Notes under the pieces: model-generated
The model's input: the letters and a program-made list of their open reading frames with translations, nothing else
What the model was told of the DNA's origin: nothing
The model's database searches: none
Assembly (NCBI GenBank): GCA_025175895.1
Contig: CM045996.1
Coordinates: 110,287,179 to 110,351,178 of the forward strand
DNA from: Wurfbainia villosa
Lineage: Eukaryota; Streptophyta; Magnoliopsida; Zingiberales; Zingiberaceae
DNA length: 64,000 nucleotides
Reading direction: 5' to 3'
Program-made: the position numbers and the translations under genes
Shown: positions 49,521 through 60,746 of the stretch, one piece after another
Layout of the letters: each line of letters begins with the position of its first letter
Numbering within the stretch: position 1 is the stretch's first letter

Positions 49521-52500
49521 TGTAACGCTTGTAAAATTTCTAGAAATTTTATGAGAATTTTTGCATGATCATATGGGATTTTATGTTGTCTCTTCCAAAA
49601 ATAAAAGAAATAGAGCCAAAAAGGATGCATGGCCTAGGAATTGAACCCCAAACCTCTAGTAGATAGCTAAACCCTAAGATTCATCCAATAACCAGAAGCC
49701 CAGTAGGGTTGTGCTATTAGAAGGGTATAATAAATGATAGAAAAGGGTAAAGGAGGCTAAGGGACACCTTCAAGTGAATAAATAGGGGAATGAGGAGACA
49801 TGAGAAACCAAAGTTGGCATCCTCTCCTTCTCTTATTCTTCCTCACCGAAACCCTACTCCTTCCCCTCTTCCATTTTCCGAAAACTAACCAAGCAAGAAG
49901 AAGGCTATAGTTTGGCATCACTTAGGGTATTTTCCAACTATTAACAAAGCGAAGGATGTAAGTATCCCTTCACCTGCATACAAGTTGTTTCGATTGATGT
50001 TATTAAGAAAAAAAAAACCTTACATGAAACTTTCGGCCAAGACCATTCCTTATGTTTTCCATGATGATCCATGCTATACATTGTATGAATATGATGATAA
50101 TAGGTTTCTAAATAGGTTTGGTTAAGTGTTTGATCTTAAAAGCTTCATAAACTTTCGGCCAAGACCATTCCTTATGTTTTCCATGATGATCCATGCTATA
50201 CTTTGTATGAATATGATGATAATAGGTTTCTAAATAGGTTTGGTTAAGTGTTTGATCTTAAAAGCTTCATAAACTTTCGGACAAGACCATTCCTTATGTT
50301 TTCCATGATGATCCATGCTATACTTTGTATGAATATGATGATAATAGGTTTCTAGATAGGTTTGGTTAAGTGTTTGATCTTAAAAGCTTCATGAACTTTC
50401 GGCCAAGACCATTCCTTATGTTTTCCATGATGATCCATGCTATACTTTGTATGAATATGATGATAATAGGTTTTTAAATAGGTTTGGTTAAGTGTTTGAT
50501 CTTAAAAGCTTCATGAACTTTCGGCCAAGACCATTCCTTATGTTTTTCCATGATGATTCATGCTATACTTTGTATGAATATGATGATAATAGGTTTCTAG
50601 ATAGGTTTGGTTAAGTGTTGGATCTTAAAAGCTTCATGAACTTTCAGCCAAGACCATTCCTTATGTTTCCCATGATGATCCATGCTATACTTTGTATGAA
50701 TATGATGGTAATAGATTTCTAAATAGGTTTGGTTAAGTGTTTGATCTCCAACCTTCATGAAACTCTCGGCCAAGTCCCCTTTTTTCCCCCTAATGGTTTT
50801 CTATGCTATGCTCTAGATGTGTTCATGTTATGTTTTGATGTTAGATGAAGATAACATGTTGTAGCTAAACTAAATTTAAGTGGTTGATCTTTAAAGCTCC
50901 TTGAAACATTCGGCCAAGACCCATTTAGGTCTATCATGCCATGATATATAAGTTGTCATGCTATGTTTGAATGTAGATAAAGGTAACATGTGATAGCTAA
51001 GCTAGATTTAAGAAATGGATCTTAGGATTCCTTGAAGCTCTCGGCCAAGGCTCATTTAAACTCCTAAGGGGCCTTCCATGCCATGATTTATATGTGATAG
51101 AATTAATATGTGGTTAGTTAGATCATGTACAAGTTGTTTAGGGTTTAAAATTTTGGTAGAACTCCATGAAGTTTAGATCACACCATGTTATGCTTGTTCA
51201 TGATGTTTATGTCATGCCCTATATGTGTGTGATGTTAGTATGATGTTAAGTAGACCTTACACAAGTTGTTTAGCATGTAAACTCCTAAGAACCCTCCCTT
51301 AGGGTTTCGACCAGCCCATGTACATGCCCTCTACTAAGTCCTCCATGCCATGCTACATGTAGAAAAAGATGCAAATATGATGTTAGTTAGATTTTATGAT
51401 AGCATGATTGGTTGATGTCACTACCTTATGTCCATGATAATTGTATGAATGTATGATTAGGTTATGCTCATTGTCCATGTTAATTGTATGAATGTATGAT
51501 TAGGTTATGCTCATTGTCATGTAAATTGTATGAATGTATGATTATGTTATGCTCATTGTCATGTTAATTGTATGAGTAAATGGTATGTTATGAAGAGGGA
51601 AACATGATATGTTATAAAGAAGGAACATGCTATGTTATGAAAAGAAATATGATATGTTATGAAGAAGGAAACATGATATGTTATAAAGAAGGGATATGCT
51701 ATGTTATGAAAAGAAATATGATATGTTATGAAGAAGGAACACGATATGCTATGAAGAAGAAATATGATATGTCATGATAAGGAACATGATATGTTTATGA
51801 AAAGAAATATAATATGTTATGATAAGGAATATGTTATGCTATTTTACTTTCAGCATGGCTTGTACCAGGACCCTAATAAGGTTCAAGGGATGGGCTCCTA
51901 CGTGCCCCTGGGTCGATGGTCGTAGCACAGACTCAGTACGGGATGGGCTCCCAGATGCCCTAGGCCGATGGTCATAATTACGGGCTTAGGATGGGCTTCT
52001 ATGTTATGTTGCCCCTAGGCCAACGGACATAGTACGAGCCTAGTACTCTAGTGGGTTCAAGATTAGCTACCTCGGGTCTATTAGGGATGCGCGCTATGAT
52101 GATGATGTATGTGGTACAATGTCGGGCCCAATATGTTGAGATTATGTTTAAGCACTTATAATATATATGTTTTCAAAGAGCATCTTGCATATACCTTTAT
52201 TTCATGTCTAGATCATTATGAGGTTATTATGCATGTTATACTTGCTTATGTTCTGGTATGTCTATATACATGTTATGCTTGTTTATGTTCTTCAATGTTT
52301 ATATGAATGTTATGGTTATGTTCTGGTACGTTTAAATGCATGTTGTGCTTGCTTATGTTCTTGAATGTTTATATGAATGTTATGCTTATGTTCTGGTATG
52401 TTTATATGCATGTTATGCTTGCTTATGTTCTTGAATGTTTATATGAATGTTATGCTTGTATGAGCTTATATGATCATGTCACTACTCTATGCTTAATGCC

Positions 52501-52881
52501 TGACGTATGATTTTTGTGAGTAGGACAGGATCTTACTAAGCCTATGTGCTTATAGTTTTATGTTCTCTTGTACTGCAGATAAGGGTAAAGAATGGCTAAA
52601 CTAAAGGGAGCAGCAGGAGGGGCAAAGTGTGTGTGGTAGTGGCATGGTGGAGAAGATATGTTTATGATTTCCGTACTTATGCACGTTTTCTTTAAGTTGA
52701 ATGTCATGAACTGGAACTAAGTATTTATGAAATGATGATGCATGCTTATGTTTAAAAGAAAGAAAGAAAAGAAGTTTAAAGTCTTCTGCTGTAAGAAGTA
52801 TATGTAGTCTTCCATTGTAATGCATGTATGTACGACCGCGTCGCGCTGCCCTCCGAACCCCTGGAAAGGGCGGGCGTGACA
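49521..52881 (+). repeat. G 3' LTR
   Basis: 3361 bp, collinear with 41485-44736 but with six instead of five good 122-bp units. It ends GGGCGTGACA at 52881, followed by ACCTC. The short repeat zones recur at about 51570-51835 and 52190-52470. Confidence 0.92.
50029..50761 (+). repeat. 122-bp tandem repeat, 6 units (G 3' LTR)
   Basis: Units start at 50029, 50151, 50273, 50395, 50517 and 50640 (ACTTTCGGCCAAGACC or one-base variants). Diverged units follow from 50762. One more unit than in the 5' LTR. Confidence 0.92.
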
Positions 52882-52886
52882 ACCTC

Positions 52887-53570
52887 TAGCCTGGATAGAC
52901 ATAGGACTAAAAAAATCAGAATGAACCAATTCTAACACATCTTTGGCTCATTCCTCTTGGCCTTAAAAGGCCTCTTGGTCATTTTACCCTCCAAGCAAGA
53001 TTCGCAGGTTGGGAAATCTTCCACCACTAATGAACCCAGAGGTCCATCAGCTATCAACCTTTGAATTCTACTTAGGTTAATATGACCAAGTCTTATATGC
53101 CAAAGATATGTTTGGTTCATCTTTGAAGGTTATTTTCTCTTATTGGAATTAGAAGATGAGTTATTAACTTCAATTTGCATCGTGGGAGCTTTTGGTTCAA
53201 GTGTGTATAAATTTCCTATCAATGCACCTGAACAGATAATCTCCCTATTCCTTTTTATAACAACTCTATCATTAAAAGAAATAGAATATCCATCCATAAA
53301 CAATTTAGAAACCGAAATTAAATTCTTTCTAAATAAAGATACATAAAGGCAATTCTTAAGAACCAAAACTTTATTTTTCTCAAAAGATAAATAAACATCT
53401 CCCACTGCAACAGTCGCCACCTTCGTGGTATCGCCCAAGTATACGGTAATCTCCCCCTCAGTCAGTCGTCTGGTTTTCTGGAACCCCTACAAAGTATTGC
53501 AGACATGATCAGTGGCTCTCGTATCTACACACCAGGTGTCGGTAGATAACACCGCTAAACATGTTTCAAC
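52887..53570 (-). pseudogene. E pol, 5' part: protease and integrase zinc finger
   Basis: Reading down from 53570: WCVDTRATDHVC has Arg in place of the catalytic-loop Gly (DTG to DTR, about 53509-53530), so the protease would be inactive. A stop (TAG) follows in LQGF near 53490. Then come VAVGDVYLSFEKNKVL, RKNLISVSKLF, GAG-pre-integrase HIRLGHINLS and CESCLEGK with intact zinc ligands. A stop lies near 53130 and a frameshift near 52945. G then splits the integrase core at ACCTC; the remainder resumes at 41479. Confidence 0.87.
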
Positions 53571-54383
53571 GACTAGACCAAAAGATATACCTTTGTTCTG
53601 CTTCCGGTTGGGGCAGTTCTTCTTCTAGTGTCTAGTCTACTTACAAGTGAAGCACTTGCCTTTCAACTTCTTCACTCCTCCCTTAGTTCCTCCCACCGCC
53701 TTTGCCCCAGCTTGTTTCTTCTTCTTCTTGCCTTTCGGCTTAGAAGTAGAAACCTTTTGGGCAACCATGGCTTGTGCCTGAGCACTCTAATGAAATAACC
53801 CCTCTGCCACCTAGAGTTCTGTCAGAAGCTCTTCCAACAAATACAACCTCTTATTCATGTTGTAGTTTAGGCGAAACTACTCAAAACTCCTAGGTAGAGA
53901 CTGGAGAATGATATCAACCTAGGTTTTCCCATCGATCTCAGTTCTGAGGACTTCCAACTCATTTAAATGAGCCATCATCTTGAGAACATGATCCCTCACG
54001 GGTGTTCCCTCGATCATGGTGGTCTTCATCAAGTTCCTCATGGCTTCCTACCTAGCAGCCCGATTCTGGTGTCCGAAAAGCTCTTTGAGATTGAGCATCA
54101 TGTCATAAGCAGTGGGCATGGCTTGATGCGGATGTTGCAGTACATTTGACATAGATGCCAAAATATAACACTGCACCATCTCATCGGCCTTAATCCACTT
54201 CTTATAACTCTCCTTCTCCTTTTCCCCAGAATCATCTGCAGGCTTAGGAGGGCACTCTTCGAGGAGTACATATTTATATTCCTCAGTAGTCAAGACAATG
54301 TCAAGATTCCTCTTCCAATCAACATAGTTGGGTCTAGTAAGTTTATTTTCTTTCAGTATCACAGCAAGCGGGTTGAAAGTCAT
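53571..54383 (-). pseudogene. E gag, full length but broken
   Basis: The start is placed at 54383-54381 (MTFNPLAVILKENKL), matching the other copia Gags; an in-frame ATG at 54431 is ignored. It retains the full capsid region, with YVDWKRNLDIVLT, SYKKWIKADEM, AYDMMLNLKELF and NLMKTTMIEG. In-frame stops are TAG 54048-54050 and others in the capsid C-terminal part. The zinc knuckle carries TAG at 53637-53639 and 53625-53627, twelve bases apart, exactly as in A. The tail QKVSTSKPKGKKKKK matches B and C. Confidence 0.87.
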
Positions 54384-54553
54384 TTTGAAAGAAAACCTAA
54401 GAATCACATAGATCAAAACATTAGATTTCAAAAAATTATTGATTCCTCAAACAATAAAATTTTAAAATCAACCAACACCTCAAAACACCGAAAATATCAT
54501 ATGCCATGATAGTGTGGACGTATACGAATTCTATATTTGTATGAGAAGGTTTT

Positions 54554-56787
54554 TGTTAGTAATATATGAGAGATGTCCTAAGGCAATCGCCTTATGTTTG
54601 AACCATTTATATGATAAATGAAGATTCACTATTTAAGTATACATGTTTTCATGTATTTGATTGGATCTTAAACTCATTTACTGAATGTCCATGATACGAT
54701 TCACAGCATGAGAGAATTTGTGATTGGATCACAACTAGTGAGTATCTCTACGTGTGTAATTGTGATGTATCAGAATTATCCCTAGTTGATGAATTGATGG
54801 ATTTGGACACCATCAATTCTGTCAAGACTAGCACGAGGTATACTCCTTGGTGTATCCAAGCAGCTGATTCTCAATGGCTGGAGACATTATGATGTCCGGA
54901 GTTAATCGTCGATGTTAGTTATGGTAATTAGTTCATTGGAGTGACCAGCTGTAAGACTTCATATGGTTCTCTGCATATATAGATATGTCAATGAAGTTCT
55001 TACTATAGCTTAAGTGCGATGTTCCTTTAACTTACGGTATTCAAGTCATCTTGATCATGAAGACTTATGCTTTGACATCTTAAGCAAGAATCTCTGAGGA
55101 GATGTGGACCCGGGATGATTGGGTATAAGTCAAAGTGATCGAAGGTGTTTGAATAGCCTATAAAGGATTCACCACTCCTTGCGAGGAGATGTATACCCAT
55201 GGCCTCTCGTCGGATTGTTACTAAAGTCTTTGGCCAAAGCATGACATGTTTAGAGTAAGGTACTCTTCGATACATGTGCAGTAACTAGAATCCGTAGGAC
55301 GAGGAAATGATACTTAGGCTAGGTGTGACGTAGTCAGCCTTGTGGGGACTGACACTATAGACCATGTCCTGAACCAAGTGGGTATAAGATGAGTGAAGGG
55401 AATGGGGCACGATTCATTCAAGCTGCTGAAGGGTTTCAGAAATAGTTCTGGATCAACCGTTGATCTTTTCGGTTAATTGGGGATCATGATGTACTACTAG
55501 GTGTCACTCATGATCATTCTATGATTAATGGTTAATTATAGATGGCCAACATAAACCGAGAACCTATTTTGTCACACGCACAACGAGCGTAATCCGAAGG
55601 ATTTGAAACGAGCTTGAGAATGAGATTCTCAGACCGAGAGAAACTAGGTTTGGTTGGACCAAACATGGAGCGAGCATGAAATCATTTTAGTCGCAATGGA
55701 AGCGTGGATGGGCCATGTCTTATGAAGACATGATGGATGAACCAAATTGGTTTGGTTCTAATCCAATGGAGGAGAATAAACCAAAGGGTTTGGTTTGTTT
55801 TAAACGAATGAACCAAAGTTTGTTCGGTTCATTTTAACTTAAAATAAACCTTCATGGTTTGGTTTATTTTAACTTAAATTAATGGAGTGGGTTAACGGGC
55901 TTTTGGTTATGATCCGATAACCATTAAGAGAATTTGTTCTCTATAAAATATGGCTTAAGGGTTTTGTTAAGCCCTAATCCAAGTCCTTGCAACCCTAAGT
56001 TGCCGCCCCCTCCATCTCCTTGGTGGGGTCGGCGCCAACCCCTCTTGTCGCCACCCACCACCACCCAAGCTCCTTGCCAGCGTCCAGCAACTGTCGTCCT
56101 CTCCCCTTGCCGGCGTCGAGCTGCTGCCAGAGGAGCTCCGGTGATCTCCTTTGGGTTTGGCAACAAGGTGAGCTTCAACCTTCCTTTTTGGCCGACCCCT
56201 ATTCCTCCACCAAAGCTGTCCAGTTTTCTTGACAGCTTGTTTCCTTCTTGTCGGAGCGTCGTTTGGATGACTTTTGGAGCTCTGACAGTGGTAGCCTTTC
56301 CGGGGATTCGATCTCCGGTAATCCTCATAGGTGGAGGATGAAGGATTCGTCAAACGGTTGACGAATACCTCTCCGGAGAAGCGAGTTTTTGAGGACTCGT
56401 TTTGGATCCGAATTTTGATTTGGATCGTGATCTTCTCTCGATCACATCGTCTTCAACACGAGGCTAGTAACCCATACGAAGATGAGGCTCGTAATTTTGT
56501 GAAGTCATCCCGAAGATACTCGGCGTGGATACGGATAGAGACGATTCTAGCGAGAATCGTTCCGGTTGATACCTTTCCCGCTACACGTGATACGTCAGGT
56601 ATACATAGTATAAATTTTCTTTTATTGCAAAATTTGAATTTACAGTTATGTCTACACATGTTGTACTATGCATGCATGCGATGTGTGTGTTGTAATAAAT
56701 TAGATTTATTATTTTATTCCTTCCGCTGTGCTCATGTTTACGAAACATGTTCGAACACACACTCGCCGTGGTGCCGGAAACCCAATA
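54554..56787 (+). repeat. Solo LTR H
   Basis: 2234 bp, starting TGTTAGTAATATATG and flanked by GTTTT at 54549-54553 and 56788-56792. It has a TATAAAATA box at 55942-55950 and a GC-rich leader after it. The end reads CCCAATA, not the usual CA. No primer site or coding region is present, so it is a solo LTR. Overlapping frames of 60-166 codons at 55924-56831 on both strands reflect GC-rich sequence. A second family member starts at 63618. Confidence 0.9.
55942..55950 (+). promoter_or_regulatory. TATA box of solo LTR H
   Basis: TATAAAATA about 1.39 kb into the LTR, followed by a GC-rich leader. It sets the plus orientation. If still active it would drive transcription toward 57 kb, antisense to E. 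Confidence 0.55.
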
Positions 56788-57663
56788 GTTTTACCCATTT
56801 ATTTTACTATCTTGTCAACTTAACTTTTTGACAAGTAAAATTAATAGTTGGTTCCTCTTTGAACCTACAAATAAAAGCAGTGACTCCGATGGGGAGGATA
56901 CTTATATTTGTATATAAGTGTTCACCATTACTCGGTTCCAAGGTAATTATCTCGGGTTATGTGCCTTCTGATAGGGAAGTACACACGCTTCTTAATAATT
57001 TTCTATAACCATATTCGACCTTGTGATCCACAAACAAACTCATCCGATAGGAAGGAAGGCACTCAGAGCCGACGCGCAAGTTTGTTTGCATCACATGTCA
57101 AATCGTAATGGAGGTCGTGGGAATTTATAAAAATATCCCTCTCCCACTTAGTAATTTGAAATTGAGGAATTTTTTAGCCTAAGACATGCATATCAAACAA
57201 TAAGCAATAAATATGAAAAATAAATATTTTCCAACTATTATGGCTTTTGTCTTCAATATGTCTCCCGTCGTATCGCCATCTCGTCCGCTCCTCCCTACGC
57301 CAGGTACAAGCCATCCGGAGATCCGAGCCGAGAAAAAATATTTTAATTTACATCCATCGATCCTATACTCCACGAGGGAGTGAACATGAAATCTAGATCA
57401 AAAGTAAACTAAAATAAAAATAGTGGCTAAACAATGCCGTATCTAATTATAAAAATTAAATACTAGCCTCGTCAACCCCGAGGATTCAACAAAATATACA
57501 ATTACACACATACAATCACATACACACATATGGCCATAATAGTTGGATCCTATGTCTGCAACCAAAGAGTTAACCTGCGCATATCCTACTATTATCTGGC
57601 ACATATAATATATGAAAAGTGCATAAAAGTAACCGAATCCTAAACACAAAAAATCAGAAACCG

Positions 57664-57677
57664 TGGCTCTGATACCA
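57664..57677 (-). other. E primer-binding site
   Basis: Minus strand TGGTATCAGAGCCA, a full match to the initiator tRNA-Met complement, 2 bp from the LTR. Confidence 0.92.
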
Positions 57678-57679
57678 CT

Positions 57680-59550
57680 TGAAGGTAGGAAACTTTGCTT
57701 CCCACTTCAACTCGGTCGCTTGTTCATGGCGATCCCATCGACGTCCCCGGATTAAAAAAATTTAATCCTAGACAAAAGGGATCACCCAAGCAACCATTTC
57801 ATCATCGTGCTATTTGATTAGAGTGGTCACTTGAACAAACTTGTTGTTCAAGCCACCAACCTCTATTCTACGAATAGCCACAGAATAGACGATGTATAGA
57901 TCGCCGACTTTTGTGTTTATATTCAGGGTCCAAGTTATATTAGCCATAAAACAGAATATATAACATACATATGATTGAAGAACAAATATAGACAACTTAC
58001 AAAAGAATATAAACAAACATTATACCTCTTGCTCTTCTATTGTATGTCCTTCCTCCTTTTGGACGTCCTGTGGGCGACAATCTACCAAAAGTTGAAGCTC
58101 CTAGATCACCAATCTTCCTACCTTGCTCGCTCCGAACAAGAGGAAGAATAAGAAACAAAGCACCTCTCCTTCTTTCAACCAACCACCAAGCTCCAAGCTT
58201 GGTGCCTGTCGCCGGCCAAGAAGGATTGGATGATAAGATGGATGCCGGCCAAGAGCTCCAAGGGAAGACCCTAAGCTTTGTTTCCACCAGCCAAAGAGAA
58301 GAGAAGGAGGGCTTGAACGCCGGCCAAGGAGAGGAGAAGGCTTGTTTGGGCGCCGGCCAACGGCCAACAAGAAGAAGAAGAGAAAAGGAAAATCTTTCCT
58401 TAATTGAGGCCGCCCAAACCCTCGCTCCTTGCCGCCCAAAACCCTAGCTCCTCCCTTGATTCTTATTCTCCACGCCAACCCTAATCATCTCCTTTTATAG
58501 AGTTTAAGGATAAGCCTTATTTTAATCTCCACCATTGGTTCTAGGGATTTAATCTCAACCGTCGGATCTAGAGATTTAATCTCAACCGTCGGATCTAGAG
58601 ATTTAATCTCTACCTTTTGATCTAGAGTTTCATTTTCATCCATTAGATCTAGGCTTCATGAGGTTTTAATAGGCTACAATAGGGACCATGAGGAGGAGTT
58701 GATCATGGCCACCCAATGGATCAAGCCCACATAAAGTCCGATCCATTAATGATAATCCAATCCACTAAAGGTATCATTGATCTACCTCACCAACCCCTAT
58801 AAGTTAATATGGGCTCCATATATTATTTGTACATTTTCTCCCCGTGTTTAATATCTCGAATGTCTATCGATTAATTAATTTACTAACCATTAATTAATCA
58901 ACATCTAACTTCATGAGTAGTACCACTCAACTTTTTCATCATGCTGGACCAAGTCCACCTGCAGGGTTTACATGATGAACCTTATGAGCTTCTCAAGGGG
59001 ACATCATCATCCTAATATATAGGACACGGTTTCCTCCTATAATCAACGACACACCATATAAATAATATCATTTCTCAACTTACTGAGCCTATCGATTTAA
59101 TATATAAATCTCGCCCATTGGTAAATTAAAGAAATGAATACTAAGTATATGTGCCCGTTATTATATCGGGATTAAGAGCATGTACAATATAATATCTGAG
59201 GTTCGATTCGATTATGTAGTCAACAATAAATCGAATCACCTCTAAGTCAGTCCTGCTCAATACACACAAAGTGTACTAGTGTGATTCTATGGTCAAGATA
59301 AACCAATACCAAATCACACTACAACCATACCAATGGTTTGTCCAAAGCCATCTCGGTTGTGAGCCTATACTTATACTTTACAAGGAGCCGATAACATGAT
59401 CTTCTGTGTGACACCACACACTATGTTATCTACAATGTAATATTTTAGACAATATGCATCACCATAATATGCAAACAATGACCATGTGATTCTTGTTTCA
59501 AAATAAAGATGTTCATATAAAAGATAGACTTTTCAGTATACATCCCAACA
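57680..59550 (-). repeat. E 5' LTR
   Basis: 1871 bp, uninterrupted, from (minus) TGTTGGGATG to CCTACCTTCA. TATAAAA (minus) at 58493-58499, with GACGGTTG repeats upstream (about 58557-58610). It is the reference for the split 3' LTR. Confidence 0.93.
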
Positions 59551-59555
59551 ATGAT

Positions 59556-60329
59556 ATGGCAGTCGACTGTGACTCGACTGGTATTCGAGTTTGGTTTCTG
59601 TGCCATCAGTCGACTGCCATGAGTCAGCAGTCGATTGCCGAGACCATCAGTCGACTGTTGATGGCATCAGTCGACTGGTCGTGAGGGTTTCGAGCAAAGA
59701 ATGGTGATCAGTCGAGTGTTCGCTTCCGGCACTCGACTGTTAGCTCCATCAGTCGACTGATGGGAAGATCAGTCGACTGATGTGAGAGTCGTTGGTTGAA
59801 ATCCAACGTGGAAGAAGCTATTATTAGCTAACGGTTACAGGGGCAGTCGACTGATTAGGGCATCTGTCGACTGCCAATGGCCAACGAAAAGAAAATAGCC
59901 TTCTCTATTTATGGAGAAGGTATGGGCTTTTGGATGCCTAATGCTTATGCTCTAACTAATCATCCAAGTGTCTTACAAGCTTCTAACTCTGTCTCTTGTT
60001 CTTATTTCAAATCTATTGTAAGAAAGAGTGTTTGTGTTGTAAGAAGGTTTACCTCCACCTTGCTTTGGCTAAAGGGAGAGACCATATTGGATTGGTTTCG
60101 GAGTGATTCACCGGAGACGAATCGGATCATGGATTATCGGCATAGGGCCATGAACCACGTTATATCTCGCATTAGCATTGCTCTTTACTTTGTGTTGTTT
60201 TTAATTATTTTAGTTTTATATTTCCGCTTGTGATAATCACATTTGTAGACAAGCAATTATGAGCAAATTCCACCGTACGAAGAAAGAGGGCTATTCACCC
60301 CCCTCTAGCCAACCACCAACGTTCCAACA
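59556..60329 (+). repeat. D4 3' LTR, second part
   Basis: It continues after E with ATGGCAGTCGACTG, the second hairpin arm, and carries many further CAGTCGACTG copies (for example 59607, 59658, 59676). It ends CCAACA at 60329 before CTTAT and the rest of D1 gag. Confidence 0.88.
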
Positions 60330-60334
60330 CTTAT

Positions 60335-60746
60335 TTAAGATGAAAAATAGAAATAAATGCATGCAAAATGAGATTAAGGCCCTAGAGGAAAAACTAGAAA
60401 ATGCATGCGTTAATGTTAATGATTATATTCCTTTTGATGTGAATGATGCATGCATTGAGGAAAATAAGGCTTTAAGGGAAAAGGTAGATCACCTAACTAA
60501 AGCCTTAGAAAAATTCACTATAGGCTCTAACACATTGAACATGATCATAGGGAGCCAAAGGGCAAGCTTCAATAGGAAAGGCCTAGTTTACAAGGGGAAA
60601 AAAATGAAAAGGTCTATCAATGCCTAATTGTTAGGGGTCAAGCTAAAAATAAAACAGTAGTTAAAAAATGGATCCCTAAAGAATATTTGGTTAACCCTAT
60701 AAAAAAGAATTTGTATTGGGTTCCCAAATCCATCCTTAAGGGTTAG
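60335..60746 (+). pseudogene. D1 gag, 3' part (coiled-coil tail)
   Basis: It resumes after the second CTTAT (60330-60334) with FKMKNRNKCMQNEIKALEEK, where the uninterrupted D3 copy has the equivalent FRAKTKNKSMLDQIKDLENK. Two heptad-rich stretches (KALEEKLENA, REKVDHLTKALEKF) suggest coiled coils. A conserved tail follows (NTLNMIIGSQRASFNRKG). An A-run indel near 60600 shifts the frame; the other frame carries on through KKWIPKEYLVNP and WVPKSILKG to TAG at 60744-60746. No pol follows. The function of this tail is unknown. Confidence 0.85.

Larger units (their letters stand above)
41485..52881 (+). mobile_element. Ty3/gypsy element G (Tekay/Del-like chromovirus)
   Basis: Flanked by ACCTC at 41480-41484 and 52882-52886, in the integrase of E. 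Length is 11,397 bp, with very long LTRs (41485-44736 and 49521-52881). Gag-Pol is in gypsy order, with integrase after RNase H and a chromodomain-like tail. Long LTRs, TGTAACGCCC start and the tail fit the Tekay/Del lineage of plant chromoviruses; lineage is from recognition, not a tree. LTRs differ at roughly 16 of the first 218 bases by eye, so this is not a recent insertion. Confidence 0.93.
54384..57663 (-). other. E untranslated leader, split by solo LTR H
   Basis: Leader sequence at 54384-54553 and 56793-57663 is collinear with the leaders of A, B and C. Nothing else is seen outside H. Confidence 0.75.
35257..59550 (-). mobile_element. Copia element E, minus strand, containing F, G and H
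   Basis: Flanked by ATGAT at 35252-35256 and 59551-59555. Removing F, G, H and their duplications gives 8.76 kb. LTRs are 35257-36187 plus 38085-39024, and 57680-59550, both 1871 bp once F is removed. By eye the first 155 or so bases of the LTRs differ at about eight sites, mostly transitions. Gag is full length, unlike in B and C. E is nearest to A and shares three stop codons with it. Confidence 0.93.
30506..60329 (+). mobile_element. D4: D-family insertion in D1 gag, rearranged
   Basis: Its outer ends are D-family LTR termini (TGTTAGGGAAATC at 30506, CCAACA at 60329), flanked by CTTAT at 30501-30505 and 60330-60334. Inside are LTR positions 1-690 (30506-31194), then minus-strand D3, then an LTR copy starting at about position 127 (34882) and running to the end, itself split by E. 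The two LTR pieces overlap, so D4 was probably a full element whose middle was removed by a deletion joining D3 to the D4 3' LTR. That history is inference; the duplication is seen. Confidence 0.8.

Noticed and set aside
55924..56341. GC-rich overlapping frames of up to 135 codons, possible host exon
   Set aside because: They lie after the TATA box of solo LTR H, are open on both strands and match no domain; the flanking GTTTT duplication places them inside the LTR.
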